NCBI GenBank assembly: GCA_003674045.1
Contig: PENC01000031.1
Span: 1 to 64,000, forward strand
Direction: 5' to 3'
DNA: 64,000 nucleotides
DNA from: Streptomyces griseocarneus
GTDB lineage: Bacteria; Actinomycetota; Actinomycetes; Streptomycetales; Streptomycetaceae
The notes beneath the pieces are model-generated. The model did not search any database. It was given only the letters and a program-made list of their open reading frames with translations, and was not told the DNA's origin. Shown piece by piece: positions 51,400-60,303 of this stretch (within the stretch, counting starts at the first letter, position 1; each line of letters begins with the position of its first letter). The position numbers were made by a program, and so were the translations under genes.

Positions 51400-52326
51400 G
51401 TGGACGCACGACCGCTGCCCAGCCTCGCCTCCCTGCGCTCCCTCGAAGCCGCGGCACGGCTGCGCAGTTACACCCTGGCCGCCCGTGAACTGCACGTCAC
51501 GCACAGCGCGGTCAGTCATCAGATCCGCGGGCTCGAAGAGCAGCTCGGCGTGGACCTCTTCACCCGGTCCGGAGCGCGTATGGAGCCGACCGCGGCGTGC
51601 GAACGCCTCGCGGAGCGGCTGCGCCGCAGCCTGGGTGACATCGCCGAGGCACTGGGCGAGGCCGGGGGAGGGGGCGTCGCGTCGGCACCGCTGGAGCTGA
51701 GCGCGATGGCCGACTTCGCCAATGTGTGGCTCATCCCGCGCCTGGGAGAGCTGGCCCGGGCGCACCCGGAGATCGAGCTGTCACTGCGCCTCCACACCGG
51801 AATGGCTCCACCGGACCCTCGCTCGGCGGACCTGGGCATCTGGCACCGGCGGATCGAGGCGCACGGCTACCGCTCCGTACGTCTGCTGGACGACCGGGTC
51901 ATCGCGGTCTGCAGCCCCGGGCTCACGTCGCGGCATCCGGGGCTGACCGTCGCGACGCTGCCGCAGGCGCCACTGCTGCGTTTCGCCCTGCGTTCCTGGA
52001 GGGAGTTCTTCACCGCGGCCGGGATCGACGCGGACGAGCCCGGGCACGGGGTGATCTACTCCGACGCGGAAGCACTGCTGAGGGCGGCACTGGCCGGACA
52101 GGGTGTGGCCATGGTGCGCCGGCAGATGGCCGACACATACCTGCGTGACGGGGACCTGATACGGATCGGGGACGTCGAGATCGGCGCCCACCTCGACTAT
52201 TTCCTCAGCTGGCGCGAGGGGCACCCCCGCGAATCCGCGATCGGGACGTTCCACCACTGGCTGCGGAGGAAGCTCGGCCCGGTGCCGGATTCCCTCAGCG
52301 CGGACGGCGGTGGTCAGAGAAGGTGA
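51400..52326 (+). CDS. LysR-type regulator (GcvA-like)
   Basis: 308 residues from a GTG after AAGGGAAC. The HTH reads SYTLAARELHVTHSAVSHQI and RGLEEQLGVDLFTRSG, with a periplasmic-binding-like effector domain after it. Divergent from the serine hydrolase, which may be its target; convergent with the aminopeptidase, overlapping by 32 nt. Confidence 0.9.
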   Translation: MDARPLPSLASLRSLEAAARLRSYTLAARELHVTHSAVSHQIRGLEEQLGVDLFTRSGARMEPTAACERLAERLRRSLGDIAEALGEAGGGGVASAPLELSAMADFANVWLIPRLGELARAHPEIELSLRLHTGMAPPDPRSADLGIWHRRIEAHGYRSVRLLDDRVIAVCSPGLTSRHPGLTVATLPQAPLLRFALRSWREFFTAAGIDADEPGHGVIYSDAEALLRAALAGQGVAMVRRQMADTYLRDGDLIRIGDVEIGAHLDYFLSWREGHPRESAIGTFHHWLRRKLGPVPDSLSADGGGQRR

Positions 52327-53161
52327 CGTCTTCGCCGTCGCGCAGGTCCAGCACGTCACAGCCGGTGTCGGTGACGGCCACCACGTGTTCCCAGTAGACG
52401 GCCGGGGACGCGTCGGCGGTGACCGCCGAGCGCGTCGGATCGGGCAGGCGCATTCCCTCGCCGCTGCCCGCGCAGATGAACGGCTCGACCGTGATGACCA
52501 TGCCCTTCTCCAGGACGCGGCCCTCGTTGCGCGGGTCCTCGTAGTACGGGATCAGCCAGCCGTCGGCGTGTACTCGGCCGATCGAGTGGCCTGTGGCGCT
52601 GTCCACGCGCAGCATCGAGAACCCGAACGACTCCACATATGCCTGGACCCGCACGGCGATGTCCTGGAGCCTCGCGCCCGGGCGGACCAGGCTGATGCCC
52701 AGACACATGGCCTGGTACCCCACGGCGGCCAGCAGCCGGGCCTCGGCGGTGGTTTCCTCGCCCACGATCCACATCCGCTGGGTGTCACCGCACCAGCCGT
52801 TCTTCTTGATGCTGACATCGACACCGAAGAGATCACCCTTCTTGAGCGCAATTCCACTCGGCTCACCGCTGAACGCGACCTCGTTGTGCGCGATGGATAT
52901 GCAGGCGTACGCACTGGAGTCGTAACCGGAAAGATCCTCGCGGTCGACTTGCGCGCCGTACTTTCCGACGATGAGCTCATGGGCGATGTCATTGATGCGC
53001 CGAGACGTGACACCGGGCCTGACGTGCGGCGTCAAGTCCTGCAATACCTGGGCCGCGACGCGTCCGGCGGCCCGCAGCATGGCGATCTCCTCCGGTGTCT
53101 TGAGGGAAATGGATGCGTAATCGACAGGGTGGACCACGGGGACTCCGGATTCGTCGGTCAT
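52295..53161 (-). CDS. map: Type I methionine aminopeptidase, divergent copy
   Basis: 288 residues. The five metal ligands of MetAP can be placed: Asp in GVDVSIKKNG, Asp in CGDTQRMW, His in GHSIGRVHADG, Glu in TVEPFICAG, and Glu in YWEHVVAVTD. The active-site loop normally NEVVCHGIP is NEVAFSGEP, so the catalytic His79 (E. coli numbering) is Ser. The enzyme may have lower or altered activity and is likely not the housekeeping copy. It has a longer N-terminus than E. coli MetAP. Confidence 0.88.
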   Translation of the reverse strand: MTDESGVPVVHPVDYASISLKTPEEIAMLRAAGRVAAQVLQDLTPHVRPGVTSRRINDIAHELIVGKYGAQVDREDLSGYDSSAYACISIAHNEVAFSGEPSGIALKKGDLFGVDVSIKKNGWCGDTQRMWIVGEETTAEARLLAAVGYQAMCLGISLVRPGARLQDIAVRVQAYVESFGFSMLRVDSATGHSIGRVHADGWLIPYYEDPRNEGRVLEKGMVITVEPFICAGSGEGMRLPDPTRSAVTADASPAVYWEHVVAVTDTGCDVLDLRDGEDVTFSDHRRPR

Positions 53162-53375
53162 CTCGGGCGGAGAGGGAAACTCCGTACGTGGAACGAGTAT
53201 TGCGAGCTACCGGGGAGAAGGCGAACGAGAAGTTTTTGACGGGGAGGTGAGAAAATTTCGTCGTGTCAGGCCGGGCGGAGCGGACGTGTCCCCTGTGCCG
53301 CTTGCCGAGGCTCACGGCGTGGACACGCCGAAGGCGGATCCGGTCCCGCGGCTCTGTCAGGGCGTGTCCGACGGG

Positions 53376-54209
53376 TCAGCACGGGCTGGACGCCATCCTG
53401 CGCAGGGCGGCGGCCGACGCCGAGTCCTCGGCCGCGGTGTAGATGACCATCCACGCGTCGGCGGAGTCCGTCGGCTCGAACGCCTCCCAGGTCAGTCGGA
53501 GGGTGGTGCCGAGGGCGGGGTAGGCCAGCCGGGAGGGCTCACGGGCGTTGTCGAAGGTGAACTGCGTTGTCCACAGCCGCCGGAAGTCGGGGCTCGCCTC
53601 CAGCAGCCTGCCCACGTGCGACGCGAGTTCGGCGTCGTGCGGCCGTCGTGCCGTCTCCGTGCGCAGGTACGCCACGATCTCGCGCGCCGAGCCCTCCCAG
53701 TCGAGGAACAGCGAGCGGGCGCGGGGGTGGGTGAACATCAGCCGGCCGAGCGAACGGTCGCGTGGCGCGATCCGGGGAAAGTCGAAGAAGACGCGTGCGG
53801 CCAGCCGGTTCCACGCCACGATGGCGCCGTTGCGGCCGACGACATAGGCGGGGGAGTCCCGCAGGGAGTCGAGGACGTGCTGCTGGCTGTCCCGTACTCC
53901 CTCGTCACCCGCCCGGGTCGGGGTGGCCGTCATGGGGCGCTGTGCCAGGGCGTGCAGGTAGCGCCGCTCGCCCGGGGTGAGCGCCAGCGCACCGGCGACC
54001 GCGTCGACGACCGTGTCCGAGACGAGGGAGGTATGGCCCCGTTCCAGACGGATGTACTGGTCGACGCTGACCGAGGCCAGTGCGGCCACTTCCTCGCGGC
54101 GCAGGCCCGCCACGCGGCGCGGGCCATGGACAGGCAGTCCCATGCGGCCGGGGCTCAGCCGTGAACGGTGGAACGTGAGGAAGTCGCGCAGCGCGATCTT
54201 GCGGTTCAT
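53376..54209 (-). CDS. XRE regulator with MmyB-like ligand-binding domain
   Basis: About 277 residues: HTH LRREEVAALASVSVDQYIRL with ERGHTSLVSDTVVDAVAGAL, then a PAS-like MmyB domain (YVVGRNGAIVAWNRLAARVF). In Streptomyces such regulators usually control an adjacent divergent gene. Here the divergent neighbour is a methyltransferase, and a long perfect palindrome lies between them. Confidence 0.9.
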   Translation of the reverse strand: MNRKIALRDFLTFHRSRLSPGRMGLPVHGPRRVAGLRREEVAALASVSVDQYIRLERGHTSLVSDTVVDAVAGALALTPGERRYLHALAQRPMTATPTRAGDEGVRDSQQHVLDSLRDSPAYVVGRNGAIVAWNRLAARVFFDFPRIAPRDRSLGRLMFTHPRARSLFLDWEGSAREIVAYLRTETARRPHDAELASHVGRLLEASPDFRRLWTTQFTFDNAREPSRLAYPALGTTLRLTWEAFEPTDSADAWMVIYTAAEDSASAAALRRMASSPC

Positions 54210-54264
54210 CCGGGTATTTTGCGTGAGGGCCGCGGCGGCGACCACAGCATGGTGACGATCGGAC

Positions 54265-54307
54265 CCGGTGGTGGGACAGGGCAGGCCCTGCCCTGTCCCA
54301 CCACCGG
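54265..54307. repeat. 43-nt perfect inverted repeat between divergent genes
   Basis: CCGGTGGTGGGACAGGGCAG and its exact complement flank a 3-nt centre. It lies between the XRE and methyltransferase starts, so it may be an operator or an attenuator hairpin. Confidence 0.85.
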
Positions 54308-54354
54308 ATCAGCCGCGATCCTGACCGGTGTCCCTACACTTCCCAGGAGGCCTC

Positions 54355-55224
54355 ATGGAAGCCGGTCGGCCCAGTCGCACCGCGCTGCGCGCGGCACACA
54401 GCCGTGCCCGTCACCAGAACGATCCCCGGCGGATCCTCACCGACCCGCTGGCGTCGAAGATCCTGCATCTCGATTCCGGCGGGCTGCCGCCGCTGCCCGA
54501 CGATCCGGCGGACCTGTACAGCACCCGGTTCCTCGCCGTGCGCAGCCGCTTCGCCGAGGACGCGCTCGCCGCCGCGACGGCCGACGGCACCCGGCAGGTC
54601 GTGATCCTCGGCGCCGGCCTGGACACGTTCGCCTATCGCAACCCCCATACCGGACTGAAGGTGTTCGAGGCCGATCACCCTGCGACCCAGGCGTGGAAAC
54701 GACAGCAACTGGCAGCGGCCGGGATCGGCATCCCGTCGTCGGTGACCTTCGCCCCTGTCGATTTCGAACGCGACACCCTGGCCGGGGCACTGGCCTCGGC
54801 CGGCCTGGACCGCAGCCGACCGGCGTTCTTCTTCTGGCTCGGCGTCACGCCCTATCTCACGCGGGACGCCGTCCTCTCCACTCTGCGTTTCGTGGCCGGC
54901 CACTCCGGCCCGGTACAGGTGGTGTTCGACTACTACGGCGAAGCGCCGCCGACGCTGTCCCCGGAGCTGCGCGCCAAGCGCGAGGCCGCGGCAAAAATGG
55001 TCGCCGAACTCGGTGAGCCCTGGCTCACCTGCTTCGCCCGGGAGGACATCGCCGACGAGCTGCGCGCGATGAAGCTGGATCCCGTCGAGGACATCGCCGG
55101 CAGGGAGCTGGTCGCCCGGTACATCGACGAGCCCGTCCCCGACGCCGACCCGATCGGCGGACGCGTGATCCGGGCTGTCGGCCGTGGTGAGCCTGTTCCG
55201 CTCTGCCGGACATCACCGGTGTAG
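54355..55224 (+). CDS. SAM-dependent methyltransferase (PPM1/LCMT-like, TIGR00027 type)
   Basis: 289 residues; AGGAGG lies four bases before ATG 54355. Motif I is QVVILGAGLDTFAYR, then VFEADHPATQAWKRQQL and FFFWLGVTPYLTRDAVLSTL, characteristic of the class with leucine carboxyl methyltransferase relatives. Likely O-methyltransferase of unknown substrate, probably controlled by the divergent XRE regulator. Confidence 0.9.
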   Translation: MEAGRPSRTALRAAHSRARHQNDPRRILTDPLASKILHLDSGGLPPLPDDPADLYSTRFLAVRSRFAEDALAAATADGTRQVVILGAGLDTFAYRNPHTGLKVFEADHPATQAWKRQQLAAAGIGIPSSVTFAPVDFERDTLAGALASAGLDRSRPAFFFWLGVTPYLTRDAVLSTLRFVAGHSGPVQVVFDYYGEAPPTLSPELRAKREAAAKMVAELGEPWLTCFAREDIADELRAMKLDPVEDIAGRELVARYIDEPVPDADPIGGRVIRAVGRGEPVPLCRTSPV

Positions 55225-55329
55225 TGGTCGGGCCGCCACAGCGGCGGCTTCGTGGCCGGCGGGCTTGCCACCGGCCGGCCCTTCCCATGGCCCATCCGCC
55301 ACAAGGTCGGCCAACGGCTCAGGGGGGAG

Positions 55330-57618
55330 CTACGAACGTGGGTCGTCGGCGGGGGCGGTGTGCCGGGAAAGCAGGCTGAGGTGGTCCTGGAGGCGGGCGT
55401 GACGGAACTGGTAGACGGCTCCGACTTGGCGCAGTACTCCGCGGTGGTGGGCGTCGCCGAGGAAAGCGGTGACCGCCCACGGGAGTTTGCCGGTGAGAGG
55501 GAGCCAGAGACGGGAGAACAGCAGCCACTGGCCCCACGCGGTGAAGGCGAAGGCGTAGGAGAGCGCCCCGGTCAATCCGCCGAGGACTCCTTTGGTGAGC
55601 CCGTCGGAAAGGGGCCATCCGAGAGGGCCGAGCGGGCCTTGGAGGAGCACGATCACGAGCGTTCCGCCGAAGGCGAGCGCGAGCATGAATATCGGTGCGA
55701 GGACCAGGATCCGGCGGACGACGGTCGTGCGGTCGGTGCGCAGCATGGCGAGCGGACTGGTTGCCGAGTCGGGATCGACGGGTGCTTCCAGCACCGAGGT
55801 GAGGCCGAAGACCACACCGGCGGCCAGTCCGAAGATGACGCCGAACACGCTGTTCAGGGTTGCCCTGAACAGCACATCGATGGAGGAGGCGAATCCTCGG
55901 AGTGTGACGCGCCCGATCACGGCCATCAGCTGGTGTCCGAGCCCGGCCATGAATCCGCCGAGAAGCCCGGCACCGAATCTCGCGGTGAAGGTGCGGACGA
56001 CGGGGGTCCGGCTGTTCCGCCCGGACAACCGCATCTGGACGCGCGCCGGCTCGAACACCACACGGCCGTACACGATCATGAGTCCGTATATCAGGCCGAA
56101 GCCCAGCCCGGCCACGGGCCCCAGCAACAGCCCGTCCAGCAGGCCCGCGCGGAGCCCGGACGTGAACCCGAGGTGGACGATGTACTTCGGCAGATAGACC
56201 AGCCAGTCGGAGAACGTGGTGACCATCGCCGAGGCCAGTGTCACGCCGAGAATGCGTGACGAGCGGCTGAGCGAGTTGACCAGCTGCCACCAGGCGAGAT
56301 CCGGGGTGCCGAGGCGGTCGAGGTGGCAGGCGAGGAAGCCCAGCCAGCGCTGGACGCGGTCCACGGTCCAGGCCGGGCGTCGCAACCCCGCGGAGTGCGT
56401 CCGGTAGAGAGCCGGTACGAAACTGCCCAGCAGGTGGTCCTCCAGATCGTTCGGGGTCGGGAATCGGCTGGTGTCCAGCAGAGAAGCCGGGTCGGAGCCG
56501 GTGTTGTTACAGGTGGTGCGGGCAAGGACGATCATGAGCGGCGTGCTGAGCACCTCGATGAGGTTCTTGCTGGCCGGGTCGTCCGGGCGCTCACGCAGTT
56601 CGTCCAGGACCGGGTCCCAGCGAGTGGTGCGGCTGGAGCGGCGCAGGTAGTCGGAGAAGTCGGCGGGGGTGAGGTCGGAGATCCAGATGCCCGCGGCCCA
56701 GGTGAGCACGTCGCTCGCCGCGACGGCCGTGCGGTACTCATGTGGGCGGCTGGTCAACAGCATGGGCAACGACGTGCCGTTGAGCACCAGCAACGCGGCG
56801 CGGTGCAGTCCTTCGGGAATCTCGTCGAACCCGTCCAGCACCGGCAGGACACGGCCTGCCTCGACGAGCGCGGCAGCCAGTGTCGAACCGCCGGGGGCAC
56901 CCGCGACCAGGTCCGGGTGGTCGCGCAGCAGCCGGTCGACAAGCCAGTCACGGAGGGTGTCGGTTGTCGGATCCCACGAGCCCAGGCTGAAGATCACCGG
57001 GACCGGGTCGGTGCTGGTGCGTGTGGCCAGGTAGTCCAGAACGAACCGGAGCGTCAAGATCGTCTTTCCGGACCCGGCGCGGCCGAGCACCACCAGCCGG
57101 CCGGACGGGACGCGCCGGTAGACATCCGCGATCTCGGTCAGGCCGCCCGCGAGGTCCAGTGGGCCCGCGGAGCCCTCGGGAGGAACGCGGCGGATGTTGT
57201 CCCAGTGATCGGCCAGGTCGCCGGGCACCGGTTGCCACCGTATGGGCAGCGGGAACGGGTTGTGCGCGCCTCGCTGTTCCACTTCCCGCTGCCATCGGCC
57301 TTGGAGCACATCCGCGAGTCGGTCGGCGACTCCGGCCAACGGTGGTCCTCCGCCGGGCGGAACAGGGCTTGGCTCAGGTCTGTCCGGGAGCGCGGGCACC
57401 GCGCCTGCCGCGGACATCAGGTCGCGCTGTTCGTCCACCGTGAGATCCAGGGCACCGGCGAGCAACCGGACGGTATCGAGCCGGAAGTTCTCGTCCGTGC
57501 CGGTCTCCATCCTGCGGATGGTCCGCACGCCGACGGTGGACTTCTCGGCGAGCTGCTCCTGCGTCATCCCCGCCCTGCGGCGCCATTGACGCACCAGCGG
57601 GCCCAAATCCCCCGTCAC
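55330..57618 (-). CDS. HTH-NACHT membrane protein (STAND family)
   Basis: 762 residues. N-terminal XRE HTH (about 5-60: RAGMTQEQLAEKSTVGVRTI), NACHT ATPase (Walker A LVVLGRAGSGKTIL near 180, Walker B VLPVLDGFDEIP near 258), a helical region, then six or more membrane helices from about 460 (GLLDGLLLGPVAGLGFGLIY and others), and a cytosolic end YQFRHARLQDHLS. Proteins of this layout are frequent in Streptomyces; some STAND ATPases act in phage defence, but no effector domain is obvious here. Confidence 0.85.
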   Translation of the reverse strand: MTGDLGPLVRQWRRRAGMTQEQLAEKSTVGVRTIRRMETGTDENFRLDTVRLLAGALDLTVDEQRDLMSAAGAVPALPDRPEPSPVPPGGGPPLAGVADRLADVLQGRWQREVEQRGAHNPFPLPIRWQPVPGDLADHWDNIRRVPPEGSAGPLDLAGGLTEIADVYRRVPSGRLVVLGRAGSGKTILTLRFVLDYLATRTSTDPVPVIFSLGSWDPTTDTLRDWLVDRLLRDHPDLVAGAPGGSTLAAALVEAGRVLPVLDGFDEIPEGLHRAALLVLNGTSLPMLLTSRPHEYRTAVAASDVLTWAAGIWISDLTPADFSDYLRRSSRTTRWDPVLDELRERPDDPASKNLIEVLSTPLMIVLARTTCNNTGSDPASLLDTSRFPTPNDLEDHLLGSFVPALYRTHSAGLRRPAWTVDRVQRWLGFLACHLDRLGTPDLAWWQLVNSLSRSSRILGVTLASAMVTTFSDWLVYLPKYIVHLGFTSGLRAGLLDGLLLGPVAGLGFGLIYGLMIVYGRVVFEPARVQMRLSGRNSRTPVVRTFTARFGAGLLGGFMAGLGHQLMAVIGRVTLRGFASSIDVLFRATLNSVFGVIFGLAAGVVFGLTSVLEAPVDPDSATSPLAMLRTDRTTVVRRILVLAPIFMLALAFGGTLVIVLLQGPLGPLGWPLSDGLTKGVLGGLTGALSYAFAFTAWGQWLLFSRLWLPLTGKLPWAVTAFLGDAHHRGVLRQVGAVYQFRHARLQDHLSLLSRHTAPADDPRS

Positions 57619-57854
57619 GTCGTACCTTTCCCCGCCGATCCAGGTCCTGCGGCTCTATCGCCTCTATCGCCCGGGCCGGTCAAAAGTGGCCGGTCTCCGA
57701 CCTGGCCCGCTGACCAGTGCGAACGCAATTATTCATGGGCGCACCGACCCCGCGTGCGGGAATCCCCTATGTGTCCGGAACCGGCCGGACCACCGCCGTG
57801 CGAGGAAACAGCGCTCGCCCCGGGGCGAGGTCGACCTAGGAGAGTGGGAACGCA

Positions 57855-59060
57855 GTGAGGATTTCTTTCCCTTCGGGACCGAGCGGGCCCGGATCATCCG
57901 GTCAGGACGGCAGAGCGACCGGACACCGTGGCATGCCACGGCTGGCGGCTGTCGTCGTCGCCGCCGTCGTGGCGATGACGACAGCCGTGTCGGCGCAGGC
58001 ACAGCCAGCCTCCGACCACGCCGATACCCAGGCAGTGCTCGACAGTTATCAGGCCAGTGCCGGGCCGGGTGCGGCTGTCCACGCCGGCAACCGCGCCGGC
58101 TCGTGGGATCTGCACAGCGGGACCGCGGACACCAAGGTCAAGCGGGCCATCGGGTCCGACGACCAGTTCCGCATCGCCAGCCAGACCAAGACATTCACCT
58201 CGGTCGTGGTCCTGCAACTCGTCGACGAGGGCAAGGTCGAGCTGGACGCCCCGATCGAGCGGTATCTGCCCGGCGTCGTCACAGGCAACGGCTACGACGG
58301 CACCAAGATCTCGGTACGGCAGATCCTGCAGCACACCAGCGGCATCCCCGACAAATTCGGCGCTCCCAGGGCCAACCCGGACGGCACCTACAACCTGCGG
58401 GAGGTGGTCCGCGCCGCGCTGACCAACCCGCCACAGTTCCCGCCGGGCACCAGCTGGGTATATTCCAACATCAACTTCCTGGTGGCCGGCTTGCTGATCG
58501 AGCAGATCACCGGCATGCCGGCCGGGGACGCGATCGACGCCAGGATCATCAAGCCACTCGGCCTGACCCGGACCGCCTACCCCCGTGGCGGTGACAGGAA
58601 GCTCGACGCGCCGTATCTGCCCGGCTATATGGGCGCCCGGGTGGGCCCGTTCTTCATATGGGGGGAGGCGACCTTCGCCGAGGAACTGACCCTCTACGCC
58701 ACGGCCGGAGCCATGGCCTCGACCGAGGAGAACCTGGTCACGTTCGAGCAGGCACTGGCCGACGGCAAGCTCGTGTCACCGGCGATGCTGGCCCAGATGC
58801 GCAAGACGGTGCCCATGATCGGCTGGCCCGCCAACATGGGGTACGGCCTCGGGCTGATGCGGCTCGACCTGTCCTGCGGCGGGCAGGCCTGGGGCCACCT
58901 CGGCGACTTGAAGACCGGCCACTCGTCCGGGACCTTCGCCACCGACGACGGCCGGCACGCGGCGCTGGTGACCAACGGCCTCCTGTACGTCGGCCCCGCG
59001 AAGAAGACGGAGCGGGCCGAGGTGCTCAACTCCGCGCTGTGCGGCACCCCGGTGGGCTGA
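57855..59060 (+). CDS. Secreted serine hydrolase, beta-lactamase/DD-peptidase fold
   Basis: 401 residues from GTG 57855 with GGAGAGTGGGA upstream. The signal peptide includes LAAVVVAAVVAMTTAVSAQA. Motifs: SQTK (FRIASQTKTFTS), YSNIN, and HLGDLKTG at the HxG position, where the residue after H is L and then G. Related to D-alanyl-D-alanine carboxypeptidases. It resembles the hydrolase at 49948 but is not a close copy. Confidence 0.88.
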   Translation: MRISFPSGPSGPGSSGQDGRATGHRGMPRLAAVVVAAVVAMTTAVSAQAQPASDHADTQAVLDSYQASAGPGAAVHAGNRAGSWDLHSGTADTKVKRAIGSDDQFRIASQTKTFTSVVVLQLVDEGKVELDAPIERYLPGVVTGNGYDGTKISVRQILQHTSGIPDKFGAPRANPDGTYNLREVVRAALTNPPQFPPGTSWVYSNINFLVAGLLIEQITGMPAGDAIDARIIKPLGLTRTAYPRGGDRKLDAPYLPGYMGARVGPFFIWGEATFAEELTLYATAGAMASTEENLVTFEQALADGKLVSPAMLAQMRKTVPMIGWPANMGYGLGLMRLDLSCGGQAWGHLGDLKTGHSSGTFATDDGRHAALVTNGLLYVGPAKKTERAEVLNSALCGTPVG

Positions 59061-59368
59061 TCCACGCAACACCTTCCCGCGCCTGCCGTCCGAACCTGCC
59101 TGCGTTCAGGCCCCGTGTGGCGGTCTTGGACGCGGGCAGGGGCCGGGCAGGAACTCGTAACGCCCGAGTGGGCTCCGGCTGTGGGGTCACAGTGCTGCGG
59201 CGCGCCTGCGCACCAGGAGGTTCTGCGTCCCCAGGCCGATTGCCAGGTACGCGTACAGCGACGCGGCCCCCAGCAATCCGGCCTCTGTCGTGCGTGCGCA
59301 GCACCTCGTTCTCGGGCCCACGCCAGATCTGTACGGTCCGGGCCCTGGCCACACCGAACGAATCTCTG
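59061..59368. other. Intergenic with a possible membrane-protein tail
   Basis: On the minus strand about 59200-59300, one frame reads AGLLGAASLYAYLAIGLGTQ then NLLVRRRAAAL and a stop. It looks like the end of a membrane protein, but no start or upstream homology is visible. Otherwise nothing is seen. Confidence 0.3.
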
Positions 59369-59959
59369 TCAGCAGTTGGTGATCGACCAGATGCGGCGCC
59401 AGTTGCCGTGGGTGTCGTGCGAGCCGGGGCCGTTGTCCGAGTAGATGTACTCACCGTTCTTGCCGTACATCGTGGCGATCATCCATGGTTGTGTCTGGTT
59501 GTTGTACCAGGACCCTGCCCCGCTCCAGCCGGACCCCTTCAGTTCGTGGTTCCCGCAGGGCCCCATCCGCTGTTCCTTGCCGTTGTAGTCGACAGCTGTG
59601 TAGGCGCAGAAGTCCCCCTTTGGGCAGACGTGCGACTTGAGGCCGGTCACAGGGCCGTGCGTGGTCGCCAGATCGCGCACGGATTTCTCACCGGGCACCA
59701 CCAGCCGTATCGAGAGGCCGTGGCCCAGGTCGACGATGTTCGCCGCCACCTGCCGGCCTCCGGACTCCGCGATGGTGGCATCGACCTGCCGCTGCAGCGC
59801 CGTGCTCTGCGCTTCGGTCAGCCCGGCCTGCCGACTTTGCGCCGCGAACGCGGAGTGCGTACCGGGGGCGGCCGACGCCGTGGTCGCAGGCGTGACAAGC
59901 GCGCCTGCGCCCGCCACCAGGGCCGCTGCTGCGATGAAAGTGCGCAACCGAAGTCTCAT
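59369..59959 (-). CDS. Secreted Cys-rich protein, peptidase inhibitor I36-like
   Basis: 196 residues with a clear signal peptide (LRTFIAAAALVAGAGALVTP, cleavage after ASA). The C-terminal half (CPKGDFCAYTAVDYNGKEQR, then CGNHELKGSGWSG) resembles Streptomyces I36 inhibitor and gamma-crystallin-like domains. Four Cys could form two disulphides. GAGAGGGG lies upstream of ATG 59959. Target unknown. Confidence 0.7.
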   Translation of the reverse strand: MRLRLRTFIAAAALVAGAGALVTPATTASAAPGTHSAFAAQSRQAGLTEAQSTALQRQVDATIAESGGRQVAANIVDLGHGLSIRLVVPGEKSVRDLATTHGPVTGLKSHVCPKGDFCAYTAVDYNGKEQRMGPCGNHELKGSGWSGAGSWYNNQTQPWMIATMYGKNGEYIYSDNGPGSHDTHGNWRRIWSITNC

Positions 59960-60303
59960 TTCGGTACCCCTCTCGATTGCTGTCACGGGAAGCACTTCTG
60001 AACGTACGGTTCGCCCGTACAACGCCATCGGCCGATCCTGCTGCCGCTGTCCGCCGACGGCGAGACGGAGGGTAGACCTGTGAGTCGGCAGCTCGACAGA
60101 TACGTGCGAGTGCAGCTTGCGGAATGCCTTGATGAATCAGCCAAGACCGTGCTTGGTCTCGTGGGCGGTGCGCTCATCGTGCTCTGCCGCGTCGTCCTGC
60201 TCCAGTCGCGCCGGTTCTGGACCGGACGGTGCCGGACGGCTGACGACAGCCGTCGGCGCTGTCGCCGAGACGGCGCGGTCTGGCCCTGCGTGACGCGCTC
60301 GCC
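59960..60303. other. Intergenic, no gene recognised
   Basis: A plus-strand frame from GTG 60080 (MSRQLDRYVRVQLAECLDES) is open into the next gene antisense, but the codon pattern fades and no ribosome site is convincing. Confidence 0.35.
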
